From NCBI GenBank assembly GCA_031273825.1, contig JAISRB010000041.1:1-42318 (forward strand): 42,318 nt of DNA. Direction: 5' to 3'. Of the stretch, positions 21,817 to 30,668 are shown in pieces. The notes under the pieces were generated by a model. That model was not told the DNA's origin and did no database searches. It saw nothing but the letters and a program-made list of their open reading frames with translations. Position 1 is the first letter of the stretch. Every line of letters begins with the position of its first letter. The position numbers were made by a program, and so were the translations under genes. Source of the DNA: Clostridiales bacterium (GTDB lineage Bacteria > Bacillota > Clostridia > Christensenellales > JAISNN01).

Positions 21817-23877
21817 CTACTCCTCGGTTTTGATTTTGTCCGATTCCTCTATGATTTTTTGAGCTATGGCAGGAGGGGCTTCCTCATATCTGTCGAATTC
21901 CGCAGAAAAGCGGCCTCTGCCTTGCGTGATAGAGCGCAGGTCGGTGGCGTATTTAAACATTTCGCGTTGCGGAACCTCGGCGGTGACGACCTGCTTGCCG
22001 CCGACGACGTCGGTGCCCTGAATGCGTCCGCGGCGTTTGTTGACGTCGCTTATGATGTCGCCCATATAATCGTCGGGAACGGTTACGTTTACCCTCATAA
22101 TCGGCTCGAGGAGGACGGGCGAGGCCTTTTGACAGCCCTCCTTAAAGGCTATGTGCGCGGCGATTTTGAAGGCCATTTCGGACGAATCTACGTCGTGATA
22201 GCTTCCGTCATAGAGCACGGCCTTTATGTTGACGACGGGATAGCCCGCGAGAACCCCGTTCGGCAGGCATTCTCTAAGCCCCTTTTCAACGGCGGGAAAA
22301 TACTGCTTCGGAACGGCTCCGCCCACAACCTCGTCGGCAAACAAAAATTCGCCGTCCGAATAAGGCTCAAAGCGAATACGGCAATCTCCGTACTGCCCGT
22401 GTCCGCCCGATTGTTTTTTGTGCTTGCCCTGAACCTGCACGGTTTTTTTGATGGTTTCTCTATAGGGAACCTTGGGATTTATCAGCTTTGCCTCGACTCC
22501 GAATTTGTTTTTTAGCTTTTTGCATATGATTTCAAGCTGCGTCTCGCCTATTCCGAATAGCTCCACGTCGCCGGTTTCGACGTTTTTGTTGAGTCTTATC
22601 GTCGAATCCTCCTCTAAAAATCTCATCAGGCCTTGTATGACCTTTTCCTCGTCGCCCTGCTTTGCGCTCGTTACGGCGAGAGATATCATCGGCGCGGGAA
22701 ATTCTATCGGATTAAATATGACTTTTTTGTCGGGCGCGCAAAGCGTATCGCCTATATTGGTGTAGACAAGCTTAGACACCGCCCCGATATCTCCGGCCTG
22801 CAATACGTCCGCGGCCTCCTGCTTTTTGCCCTTCAAAACATACAACGCGCCTATTTTTTCGATTTTATCCGAATTGGCGTTCAATACCGAATCTCCCGTA
22901 GAAATTTTGCCCGAAAGCACCTTGAAATAAAGCAGCTTACCGACAAAGGGGTCGACGACGGTCTTGAATACCTGCGCCGAAAACGGCTTGTTTACGTCGC
23001 ATTCGACGATTATCTCGTCTCCGTCGGCGTTTTTTGCTTTGGTTATCTTGCGCTCCGCGGGGTGAGGAAAAACGTCGACGATTTTGTCCATAAGGCTTTG
23101 TATCCCGATATTTTTGGCGGAACAGCCAAAAAATACGGGAATGAGCAAGCCGCTCTTGATCGCCTCCTTTGTTCCGCTCTTGATTTCCTCCTCGCCGAAC
23201 GGCTCGCCCGCAAAAAACTTTTCGATAAGCGCGTCGGAGGTTTCCGCGACGGTTTCGATAAACTTTGAATAAATTTCGTCTGTTTCGCCCCTAAACTCCT
23301 CGGGGAACGCTATCTCGTTTCCGTCGTTGTCATAGGCCTTTTTTGTCGGAATATCTATGTAGCCCGTCATCTTTCCGTCCTTCATTATGGGGAATTCCAT
23401 AATGCTGACGTGCGAAAATTTTTGTCTGATGGCGTTTACCGTATCTCTGAAATTGGAATTTTCCTTGTTTATATGGCTGACAAAAATAATGGCCGGCATT
23501 TTCTTTTCGGTGCAAAGCTCAAGCGCCAGCTCTGTTCCGACGGTCAACTGACCCGACGCCGACGTAACTATGACGGCGGAGCCGGCAACGTGCATAGCCG
23601 AAGCCCTTTCGCCCTCAAAATCAAAAAAACCGGGAACGTCCAAAATGTTGATTTTTACATTTTTATAGACGGCGTAAGCCGCCGCGAGGCTTATAGAGAT
23701 TTTTCGCGCCGTCTCCTCGGCGTCAAAATCCATTACGGTATTGCCGTCCTCGACTCTGCCCTGTCTGTCAATCGCCTTGACGTTAAACAAAACGGCTTCG
23801 GCGAGAGTGGTTTTTCCCTCTCCGCTGTGCCCTATGAGAGCGATATTTCTAATGTCCTTAGTCTGAAAATTCGTCAT
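21817..23877 (-). CDS. elongation factor G-like GTPase (EF-G paralogue)
   Basis: 686 residues from ATG 23877; the frame extends 23 codons upstream but only this ATG has a GGCGGTG-type site and a normal N-terminus. Five-domain EF-G layout, with domain IV HGQYGDCRIRFEP and a complete C-terminal domain V. The GTPase motifs differ from canonical EF-G: P-loop GHSGEGKT (canonical AHIDAGKT), G3 DVPGF instead of DTPGH, so the catalytic His is Phe, and G4 NKEN. These changes are typical of the EF-G-like paralogues found in many anaerobes, whose role in translation or stress is not settled. It is transcribed alone from a clear promoter. The main fusA is not in this window. Confidence 0.88.
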   Translation of the reverse strand: MTNFQTKDIRNIALIGHSGEGKTTLAEAVLFNVKAIDRQGRVEDGNTVMDFDAEETARKISISLAAAYAVYKNVKINILDVPGFFDFEGERASAMHVAGSAVIVTSASGQLTVGTELALELCTEKKMPAIIFVSHINKENSNFRDTVNAIRQKFSHVSIMEFPIMKDGKMTGYIDIPTKKAYDNDGNEIAFPEEFRGETDEIYSKFIETVAETSDALIEKFFAGEPFGEEEIKSGTKEAIKSGLLIPVFFGCSAKNIGIQSLMDKIVDVFPHPAERKITKAKNADGDEIIVECDVNKPFSAQVFKTVVDPFVGKLLYFKVLSGKISTGDSVLNANSDKIEKIGALYVLKGKKQEAADVLQAGDIGAVSKLVYTNIGDTLCAPDKKVIFNPIEFPAPMISLAVTSAKQGDEEKVIQGLMRFLEEDSTIRLNKNVETGDVELFGIGETQLEIICKKLKNKFGVEAKLINPKVPYRETIKKTVQVQGKHKKQSGGHGQYGDCRIRFEPYSDGEFLFADEVVGGAVPKQYFPAVEKGLRECLPNGVLAGYPVVNIKAVLYDGSYHDVDSSEMAFKIAAHIAFKEGCQKASPVLLEPIMRVNVTVPDDYMGDIISDVNKRRGRIQGTDVVGGKQVVTAEVPQREMFKYATDLRSITQGRGRFSAEFDRYEEAPPAIAQKIIEESDKIKTEE

Positions 23878-23917
23878 ACTACACCGCCTTTTAAAAAAAT
23901 AAGCAAATTTCCTTTCT

Positions 23918-23946
23918 ACTATAACACATTTTTTCCGTTTTTTCAA
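23918..23946 (-). promoter_or_regulatory. promoter of the EF-G-like gene
   Basis: Minus strand TTGAAA (23946-23941), 17-base spacer, TATAGT (23923-23918). Confidence 0.7.
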
Positions 23947-23973
23947 TAGGGTTTTAAAAATTAGTTAAAAAAT

Positions 23974-24639
23974 TTACGCAATATTTAGCCTATAAGCCCT
24001 CAAAGAAAGGTTTATCAGGCAAATAAGCGCGGCAAAGCCGCCCGCGCAATAAAACACGGCTTGATATCCGAGTCCGTCCGCAATAAGCTTCAATAGAAAA
24101 TAAGAGCAAAATGAAAGAGCGGCGGCGGCGCACAAGGCGGCTCCCGCAAAAACCGGCTTGCTTATGACGGTTATATAACGCTTTACGCAACGGATAACGA
24201 CGCCGCCCGACACGCCTATAGCCAATCCGTTAAATACGACGCTCAAAATAGCGGCAAAATTTTGAACGGTTCTCTGTGAGGTCGCGTCGAGCATAGACGA
24301 TTTTTGAAACTCCTCCGCTAACGACTGAAAAACGGGATTGTAGAGCGCGTTACGCACGTTAAAGGGCGTTACCGAGGCGTAAATCAAAACCAGCAGCGTC
24401 AAAACAAACAGCCAAAAGCCCTCGCCTCCGACCTTGTTGCGCGGCATGAGCGCGGCGGCGGCAAATACGGCCATAATCGGAATATAGATAAAAAAGCCCT
24501 TGATACTCCCGACCATTTCCTGCGGCTTAGAAATTTCGTTCAAGAATGGCTTTCCAAAAAATATTAAGGCCGCCAGACACACGCAAGCCGCGCATACTCC
24601 GAGAATAACCGTCAACAGGTTTCTAACTTCCGTTCTCAT
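23974..24639 (-). CDS. hypothetical multi-pass membrane protein
   Basis: 221 residues with about six hydrophobic membrane segments (roughly 8-30, 47-66, 75-92, 127-147, 159-180, 188-212) and short charged loops. I recognise no family. It starts 24 bases after the GH18-like gene and likely shares its transcript. A long extracellular or cytoplasmic loop lies at about 93-126. It could be a transport or anchoring subunit for the secreted neighbour, from context only. Confidence 0.6.
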   Translation of the reverse strand: MRTEVRNLLTVILGVCAACVCLAALIFFGKPFLNEISKPQEMVGSIKGFFIYIPIMAVFAAAALMPRNKVGGEGFWLFVLTLLVLIYASVTPFNVRNALYNPVFQSLAEEFQKSSMLDATSQRTVQNFAAILSVVFNGLAIGVSGGVVIRCVKRYITVISKPVFAGAALCAAAALSFCSYFLLKLIADGLGYQAVFYCAGGFAALICLINLSLRAYRLNIA

Positions 24640-24663
24640 AGATTAGTTCCTCTCCGTTTTTTT

Positions 24664-26094
24664 TTAAGACAATCTGTCTTTTTTTGCCCGCGCTATAGCC
24701 CCGAGCAGCGAATACCCGTTCGCGCTGTCTACGTCCGAGCCTATCTCCCAGCAAAAAATCCCCGCAAGTCCGCTGTGAACGGCGTAAGCCGTCTTGTCAT
24801 AAATCAGCTGCGGACTGTTAAAGGCGCAAAGCTCGCCCGTTTCTTTGTTAATCAAAAAGTTGTCAAAATAATTTTCGCGCAAAAAAACCGGATTGCCGCA
24901 GCCTATCTGTCTGCCGACGTTATCTACGGGCGTTCCGTAAAACGGAGCGCCGAGCATGATTTTTTTACGCGGCAAGCCGAGGGCGCAAAAATAATTGATG
25001 GGCTGAAGAACGCCCGAGAGAAACGAGCCGCCGCTTCCGTCCTGATCGTATTGGTCGTAGCCCATGACGTTGACATAGTCGACCGCCTCCCAGACCTCCG
25101 CCGGAAACATTTGCTGTCCCCACCCGTAAAGAGCCATCGACAGCTTGAGGTTTTGCGCCGACAACGCCGCCTTTACGTCTATGATATAGCGGCTAAAAAG
25201 CGCGAATTCCTCCTCGCCAACGGGAAATTCCCAATTAAAATCTATGCCGTCCGCGTCATTGGCCTTTGCCGTTTCGACAATGCTTTTTATCGACGCGTCG
25301 CGGTAGGGCGACTTCAAAAGCCGCGCGTCTATTCCCTGAATCGTTATATAAATGTCGCACCGCCGGCCTATAGCGGCCGTCCGCGCCCTTATCTCTCTCG
25401 CCGTAACCGCCAAATCGCCGTCTTGACCGCCGTAGCTTTTTTTCTCGTCTATGCCGCCGTTTTCAAGGCTTACGTTTATGCCGGCGATGATTGTCACGCG
25501 GTCATAAACGCCAAAAATGCCGTCGTCAAAATACGAGTTTTCGGCTATGGAGCGCGGAATTCTATTTGACAGCAAATATCCCGCCGCGATAAATTCGCCT
25601 GACGCCTTTTCGACGTTAAAGACCTCGCACTCGACAAGCTTCGGCAAGGCTATCGCCTTGGCGATTTCAATTTTCAGCCTCGACGAGGTAACGGGCGAAA
25701 ACGCGAGATAGCGATAATCCTCTATCTTGTCCTGACGCAAAAGCAGGCGGTATTCGCCGTTTTCGTCGAGATAAAAAATAGAAAACTCCTTGACGTTAAA
25801 GCCCTTTTCGCGCAAAATAACCGTGTTAAACGTCACGCGTTCGCCAAAATCGACGGTTATAGAGCCTGTCTTGGACTTCATCGTCATATAACCCGACAGC
25901 CGTCCGTCGGTCAGCCGCCCGGCGTTGACGGCCTTCGCCGCGACGGCCTTGGAGCGGGCAAGATTTTCCGCGTCGGTATACGCGCTCTCGTCGGTATAGC
26001 CGGCGTTTTCGCCGAAGCCCGTCATAAAAAACACGGCGGCAAAGCACAGCGCGGCGACTAAAATTCCGCATAAAAAATATCGAATTTTTCTCAT
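24664..26094 (-). CDS. GH18-like glycoside hydrolase with N-terminal discoidin-type domain, membrane-anchored or secreted
   Basis: 476 residues. Residues 4-26 form a signal peptide or anchor. About 40-162 resemble an F5/8-type C (discoidin) carbohydrate-binding domain (GRLTDGRLSGYM, ITVDFGERVTFNTVILRE). The rest is a GH18 barrel with the motif DGIDFNWEF, where the catalytic Glu is Glu289. The usual DxxDxDxE pattern has Asn287 in place of the last Asp, and the later YVNVMGYDQYD and AGIFCWEIGSD fit GH18. Members cut chitin or peptidoglycan-type glycans. The Asp-to-Asn change could lower activity or shift specificity. The start ATG is seven bases from a perfect -10 box. Confidence 0.85.
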   Translation of the reverse strand: MRKIRYFLCGILVAALCFAAVFFMTGFGENAGYTDESAYTDAENLARSKAVAAKAVNAGRLTDGRLSGYMTMKSKTGSITVDFGERVTFNTVILREKGFNVKEFSIFYLDENGEYRLLLRQDKIEDYRYLAFSPVTSSRLKIEIAKAIALPKLVECEVFNVEKASGEFIAAGYLLSNRIPRSIAENSYFDDGIFGVYDRVTIIAGINVSLENGGIDEKKSYGGQDGDLAVTAREIRARTAAIGRRCDIYITIQGIDARLLKSPYRDASIKSIVETAKANDADGIDFNWEFPVGEEEFALFSRYIIDVKAALSAQNLKLSMALYGWGQQMFPAEVWEAVDYVNVMGYDQYDQDGSGGSFLSGVLQPINYFCALGLPRKKIMLGAPFYGTPVDNVGRQIGCGNPVFLRENYFDNFLINKETGELCAFNSPQLIYDKTAYAVHSGLAGIFCWEIGSDVDSANGYSLLGAIARAKKDRLS

Positions 26095-26101
26095 AAGCTA
26101 T

Positions 26102-26130
26102 ATTATAACCCTTTAAAGCGTTTTTGTCAA
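26102..26130 (-). promoter_or_regulatory. consensus promoter of the GH18-like gene, predicted leaderless
   Basis: Minus strand TTGACA (26130-26125), 17-base spacer, TATAAT (26107-26102): both boxes are perfect. The ATG at 26094 follows seven bases after the -10, so transcription should start at the start codon itself. No ribosome-binding site can fit. Confidence 0.85.
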
Positions 26131-26134
26131 CTCC

Positions 26135-26173
26135 CAAAAAAATAAAATAGGGCTTACGCGAATGCGCAAGCCC
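26135..26173 (-). terminator. terminator of the fumarase operon
   Basis: Stem GGGCTT/AAGCCC plus CGC/GCG (26150-26173) followed on the minus strand by a long T-rich tract to 26135. It abuts the -35 box of the next gene. Confidence 0.88.
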
Positions 26174-26187
26174 CTAAAAAAAATCTA

Positions 26188-26799
26188 TTATTCGTGCGAA
26201 AAGCCGACGTGCTTGCAAACCTCCTCGACGGCTTTTTGCTTTCTTTCCTCAAAAATCGCTTTGTTTTGTTCAAACAAATTGTTCCCCTCGGTATCTATCG
26301 ACACTATCAGAGGACCGAAATCCTTTACACGCAATATCCAAAAGGCCTCGGGCATTCCCAAATCCTCCCACTCTACGCCTATCACCCTTTCGACTGCGGC
26401 GGCGGCGGATACGGCGCACCCCCCGGGATAGACGCAGTGCAACGCCTTATATTGCTTGCACGCTTCGGCGGTTTTTTTGCCCATTCCCCCCTTGCCGATT
26501 ATCAGCTTCACGCCGGTTTTTTCTATAAATTCCTTTTCGTATAAGTCCATTCTGCGGCTTGTAGTCGGGCCTGCGGCGATTATCTCATATCCGCTATCCT
26601 TATCGCCCTTGACAATCGGGCCTACGTGCATAACCGCGCCGCCCCTTAAGTCAAATTCGGGCAGTATTCCTCCGGCTACTACGCGCCTGTGTCCGTCGTC
26701 GCGCGCCGTTCCGACCGTTCCCGACAGATATATCACGTCGCCGATTTTTAAGGTCTCTATATCGCCGTCCTTTATCGGCGTATTCAAAACAATTTTCAT
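26188..26799 (-). CDS. class I fumarate hydratase / tartrate dehydratase beta subunit
   Basis: 203 residues matching the C-terminal (beta) part of iron-sulfur fumarases: IKDGDIETLKIGDVIYLSGT near the start, GPTTSRRMD (about 77-85), IGKGGMG, and YPGGCAV. Two-subunit forms catalyse fumarate-malate or L-tartrate-oxaloacetate hydration through an oxygen-sensitive 4Fe-4S cluster held by the alpha subunit. It lies 94 bases after the alpha gene on the same strand and before the operon terminator. Fumarase is the likelier role, since no tartrate transporter is nearby. Confidence 0.9.
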   Translation of the reverse strand: MKIVLNTPIKDGDIETLKIGDVIYLSGTVGTARDDGHRRVVAGGILPEFDLRGGAVMHVGPIVKGDKDSGYEIIAAGPTTSRRMDLYEKEFIEKTGVKLIIGKGGMGKKTAEACKQYKALHCVYPGGCAVSAAAAVERVIGVEWEDLGMPEAFWILRVKDFGPLIVSIDTEGNNLFEQNKAIFEERKQKAVEEVCKHVGFSHE

Positions 26800-26893
26800 A
26801 AAACTCCTCCGCGGGGGCGGCGTAGCCGCGCCTCGTCAACCCGAATAAAATACGTTTTCTTAGAGCTTAACCTTCATTCATGCACGGCGGCTT

Positions 26894-27754
26894 TTATAGC
26901 CGGCCGCCGTCGGCTTTGATGACAACCGTCTTTCGCCTCGTCGCCCAGCAACCGACGCTGACCCCTACCGCGAGCGTCGCCGGGTGGTGCGCGGCGTACT
27001 CTATGTTGACGCATTGCACGCTCTCCTTGCCCGACATTCCGAGCGGGCCTATGCCGACGGAATTAAGTCCGCGTTTCATATGCTCCTCCATTTCGCGCGC
27101 TCTCCGGTTGGCGTTTTTTGAACCTACGGGGCGCAAGACGGCTTTTTTTGAAAGCATCGCGGCGGTCGGCGCGCACGCGCCTATTCCCACGCCGACAATC
27201 AGCGGCGGACAGGCGTTTACGCCCCATTCGACGACGGCGTCAAAGACAAATTTGACTATTCCCTCATAGCCCTCGAGCGGCATCAATACCTTTGACCGTC
27301 CGACAAGCGAACAACCGCCTCCCGCCATGTATACCGTAACCTCGAGGTCGTCGCGACCCGGTATGATTTCCCATTCGATAAAGGGCGCGCCCTCGCCGAC
27401 GTTGTTTCCGGTATTTCTCTCTGCAAAGCTGTCGACGGCGTTGGGTCTAAGCGGAATGCCGCGCGTCGCGGCTATAACGGCGTGCTTTATCGAATCCTCC
27501 GCGTCGCCGAGCAGAGGACATTTTGAGCCGGCCTTCAAAAAAAACTGAAGCGAGCCGGTGTCCTGACAAATCGGGCGGTCTAACAAGGCGGCTTTTTTTA
27601 CGTTGTCAAAGATACAGCCGTAAAGCTCCCTTGCAAGCGGCTTGTCCTCGCGCGCGCTCATGCCGGCAAGCGCGTCATAGACGTCGTCAGGAAGCGCGAC
27701 CGAGGCCTCGTAAATCAGCTTATAAATTTCATCTGCAAGCTTAATATCGATCAA
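26894..27754 (-). CDS. class I fumarate hydratase / tartrate dehydratase alpha subunit
   Basis: 286 residues, normal for the split alpha subunit. ICQDTGSLQFF (Cys63), VNACPPLIVGVGIG and VGCWATRRK supply the three cysteines for the 4Fe-4S cluster, whose free iron binds substrate. NNVGEGAPFIEWEIIPGRDDLEV is another family block. It works with the beta subunit downstream. The start is TTG, backed by AAGGAG seven bases before it. The 131-base gap upstream holds GC-rich hairpins. Oxygen-sensitive fumarase fits an anaerobe. Confidence 0.9.
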   Translation of the reverse strand: MIDIKLADEIYKLIYEASVALPDDVYDALAGMSAREDKPLARELYGCIFDNVKKAALLDRPICQDTGSLQFFLKAGSKCPLLGDAEDSIKHAVIAATRGIPLRPNAVDSFAERNTGNNVGEGAPFIEWEIIPGRDDLEVTVYMAGGGCSLVGRSKVLMPLEGYEGIVKFVFDAVVEWGVNACPPLIVGVGIGACAPTAAMLSKKAVLRPVGSKNANRRAREMEEHMKRGLNSVGIGPLGMSGKESVQCVNIEYAAHHPATLAVGVSVGCWATRRKTVVIKADGGRL

Positions 27755-27885
27755 TTTTTATCTCCTTAAAGCTTATTTTCTATCTTGCGTCGGCCCCATT
27801 GCAGGCCGGGCTTATCAAGGACGGCGCGCGGCGAAAGCCTCTCCGCCGCCCGCAAATTAAACGCGGCGGCAAGCCGTAATTTATA

Positions 27886-29247
27886 TTATACCGCCTTTAG
27901 CGTCAGATAAGCAAGCGTTTCTATGTGCTTAGTCGACGGAAACATATCGTAAGGCTCGACGGAGACGGTATTATATTCCTTAGACAGCAGGCTCAAATCG
28001 CGGGCAAGCGTAGCCGGATTGCATGAAATATAGACGATATTTTGACAACGCGCCGCCGTCAGCGCGTCGATTACGCTTTTTTCGCAGCCCTTTCTGGGCG
28101 GGTCCAAGACGACGGTCACGCCGCCCTTTAGCCGCGCTATGAGCGACGGGAGCGCGTCGGCCGCGTCGCCGCATATGTTTTTGACGTTTTGTATGCCGTT
28201 GCTTTTGACAAGCCCGTCCGCATCCGCGACGGCCTCCGCGGCTATTTCTATGCCGTATACCGTTCGGGCCTTTTTTGAAAGCAACGCTGTCAAAGCTCCG
28301 CCGCCCGAATAAGCGTCTATAACCGTGTCCGCGCCCTCGGCAAGCGACGCGACCGATTGATATATCATATCTCTTACGCCGTCGTTTATTTGCATGAACG
28401 ACAGCGGCGACACGCGCGTTTTTATGCCCAAAATCTCATACGGCGCGAGCGGATAGCCACAAACCGTCGTGATATTATCGCCTAATATTACGTTTGTATT
28501 TTTCATATTTACCGAATAATGCAGTGAAAAGCCCTTTATTCCGTCTATATTTCTTATGGAATACTCTATAATATCGGCTAATTTAGAATACTTCGGCAAT
28601 TTTGCGTCGTTTATGACAAGGGTGACGGACAGATAATCCCCGAGCTTTCTCGCGACTATGTGCCTCAAAACTCCGCGGCGCGACCTTTCGTCGTAAGGCG
28701 CGACGCCGCACTCCGACATATACCGCCTTACGCCTTTTATGACGGCGGCGGCCCATTCGCCGTGCAAAACGCATGAATTCATGTCTACCGGTTTATGCGA
28801 ATCCTTCTCAAAAAAGCCGATAACGGCTTTTCCCCCGCCGCCCGCCGACACGGGAATTTGCAGCTTGTTGCGATAGCCGTACCGCTTGTCTCCGTATCTT
28901 ATCGGCAAAAAATTTATGTTAGAAACGTCCAAAAATTTTGAAAGCGTGTCCCTTAAAATCTTTTCCTTGTGGGCGAGCTGACGTTCATAAGACAAATGCT
29001 GACAGTCGCAGCCGCCGCATTTTTCAAAATAGACGCAGGGCGGCTCTACCCGGCAGGGCGACGCTTTTATGAGCTTGGTTTTTTGGGCAAAGATATAATT
29101 TTTGTTTATATGAGTTATTTCGGCCTCGATTTCCTCGCCTAAATCGACAAACGGCACAAAGGTTATTATATCTCCGCACCTTGCCACGCCCTCGGTATTG
29201 CAACCGATATCGGCTATATCGAGCTTGATTATATCGCCGGCTTTCAT
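27886..29247 (-). CDS. rlmD: 23S rRNA (uracil-5-)-methyltransferase, RlmD/RlmCD (TrmA family)
   Basis: 453 residues. An N-terminal TRAM domain (1-58) for RNA binding is followed by the iron-sulfur cysteines CVYFEKCGGCDC, the SAM motif DAYSGGGALTALL, DPPRKGCEKSV, and the catalytic SCNPATLARDL. The family makes 5-methyluridine in 23S rRNA (U747/U1939 type). Its ATG overlaps the aspartate kinase stop by four bases (ATGA). Which uridine is targeted cannot be decided; Gram-positive RlmCD modifies both. Confidence 0.9.
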   Translation of the reverse strand: MKAGDIIKLDIADIGCNTEGVARCGDIITFVPFVDLGEEIEAEITHINKNYIFAQKTKLIKASPCRVEPPCVYFEKCGGCDCQHLSYERQLAHKEKILRDTLSKFLDVSNINFLPIRYGDKRYGYRNKLQIPVSAGGGGKAVIGFFEKDSHKPVDMNSCVLHGEWAAAVIKGVRRYMSECGVAPYDERSRRGVLRHIVARKLGDYLSVTLVINDAKLPKYSKLADIIEYSIRNIDGIKGFSLHYSVNMKNTNVILGDNITTVCGYPLAPYEILGIKTRVSPLSFMQINDGVRDMIYQSVASLAEGADTVIDAYSGGGALTALLSKKARTVYGIEIAAEAVADADGLVKSNGIQNVKNICGDAADALPSLIARLKGGVTVVLDPPRKGCEKSVIDALTAARCQNIVYISCNPATLARDLSLLSKEYNTVSVEPYDMFPSTKHIETLAYLTLKAV

Positions 29248-30581
29248 GCGCTTTCACGGCTTGCGCCGCGTCTAAAAAACGAATCGTAAACGGCGTTTAC
29301 GGCTCTTTCGTAGTCGTCGGTTCCGACGGCGACTATTATGTTGATTTCACTGCTGCCCTGATCAATCATTCTTATGTTTATGTCCGCGTCAAACAACGCG
29401 CCGCAAATTTGCGCCGCCGTTCCCTTTTTGTTTTCCATGCCGTGACCGACGACGGCGATCAGCGACAGTCCGCTATAAACGGCGATAGAATCGGGCGACA
29501 GCGTCGTTTTTATCTCCTCGACAAGCCTGTCCGGCGGAATTTTAAATTCCGAATCGGCCAAAATTATGCTCATCGTGTCTATTCCCGTCGGCATATGCTC
29601 GAATGAAATGCCGTATTTCTCCAAAATAGAGAGAACCTTTCTGACAAAGCCGATTTCGTTGTTCAAAAGCGACTTTTCGATGTTGATGACCGAATAATTT
29701 TTTTTGCCGGCTATGCCCGTGACTATGCGGCGCGGCTTAGGAAGCTTTGCCGCCGGCAAAATCATCGTGCCGGCCTTTGTCTTGTCAAAGGTGTTTTTTA
29801 CGTTTATCGGAATGCCTTCCTTTCTGACGGGAAAAATCGCCTCGTGATGAAGCACGCTCGCGCCCATATAAGAAAGCTCGCGCAGCTCCTTATAAGACAG
29901 CGTCTCTATAAGCTCGGGCTTGTCGACTATGCGCGGATCCGCCGTCAAAAAGCCGTCTACGTCCGTCCAATTTTCGTAGACGAGCGCCTTTGCCGCCCTC
30001 GCCGCAATCGAACCCGTCACGTCGGAGCCGCCGCGCGAAAAGGTGACTATTTCGCCGCGCGCGTCCGCGCCGTAAAAGCCGGGAAGCACGGCGTACCGCC
30101 CACCCGAGAGCGCGGAGCCGAGAAGCCCGTTTGTCGTCTCCGGGTCAAAAACGCGCGACGAATCAAATCTGATGCAGTCCTTCGCGTCGATAAAATCAAA
30201 GCCGAGGTATTTTGCGGTAATAAGCGCGCTCAAATATTCGCCTCTCGACGCGGCGTAATCGGGCGTTTTTGACGCTCTTATTTTTTGACTTATAGCTTCG
30301 TATTCCGCGCTCAAATCGCAGTCGAGCTTTAAGTCCTTTATTATGCCGTCATAACGCGCGGTTATTTTGCCGAATACGCCGCAAAATCCCGTCGGATCGT
30401 CCTTTAAGCTAAAGGCGCGGTACAAAAGGTCGGTTACCTTTTCGTCGTCCTTAAATCTCTTGCCGGGCGCGGATACGACGACGACGCGCCGGCTATCGTC
30501 GCTCCTTATGATATCCTCTACGTTTCTTATCGCGTCGGCGTCGGCCATCGACGTGCCGCCGAATTTGCATACCTTACACAT
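29244..30581 (-). CDS. aspartate kinase
   Basis: 445 residues from ATG 30581, where GAGGAG precedes the ATG; a TTG eight codons upstream has no site. Opening CKVCKFGGTSMADADAIRNV is the aspartokinase ATP-binding signature. TFSRGGSDVTGS, YENWTDVDGFLTADPRIVD and LSYMGASVLHHEAIFPV form the active site, and two ACT domains from about residue 310 give feedback control. It phosphorylates aspartate, entering lysine, threonine and methionine synthesis. It is co-transcribed with rlmD, an unrelated partner. Confidence 0.92.
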   Translation of the reverse strand: MCKVCKFGGTSMADADAIRNVEDIIRSDDSRRVVVVSAPGKRFKDDEKVTDLLYRAFSLKDDPTGFCGVFGKITARYDGIIKDLKLDCDLSAEYEAISQKIRASKTPDYAASRGEYLSALITAKYLGFDFIDAKDCIRFDSSRVFDPETTNGLLGSALSGGRYAVLPGFYGADARGEIVTFSRGGSDVTGSIAARAAKALVYENWTDVDGFLTADPRIVDKPELIETLSYKELRELSYMGASVLHHEAIFPVRKEGIPINVKNTFDKTKAGTMILPAAKLPKPRRIVTGIAGKKNYSVINIEKSLLNNEIGFVRKVLSILEKYGISFEHMPTGIDTMSIILADSEFKIPPDRLVEEIKTTLSPDSIAVYSGLSLIAVVGHGMENKKGTAAQICGALFDADINIRMIDQGSSEINIIVAVGTDDYERAVNAVYDSFFRRGASRESA

Positions 30582-30613
30582 AAACTCCTCTCTCCCTATT
30601 GTCAATTTTTCAC

Positions 30614-30652
30614 AAAAAACGCCTCGGGGGCTTTAACCCCTCAAAAAAAGCG
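30614..30652 (-). terminator. probable terminator after the DUF1015 gene
   Basis: Minus-strand GGGG/CCCC stem with an outer CGC/GCG pairing and six T residues at 30619-30614. The stem is imperfect, so it may be weak. Confidence 0.55.
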
Positions 30653-30668
30653 TCGAACCGATAAAAAA

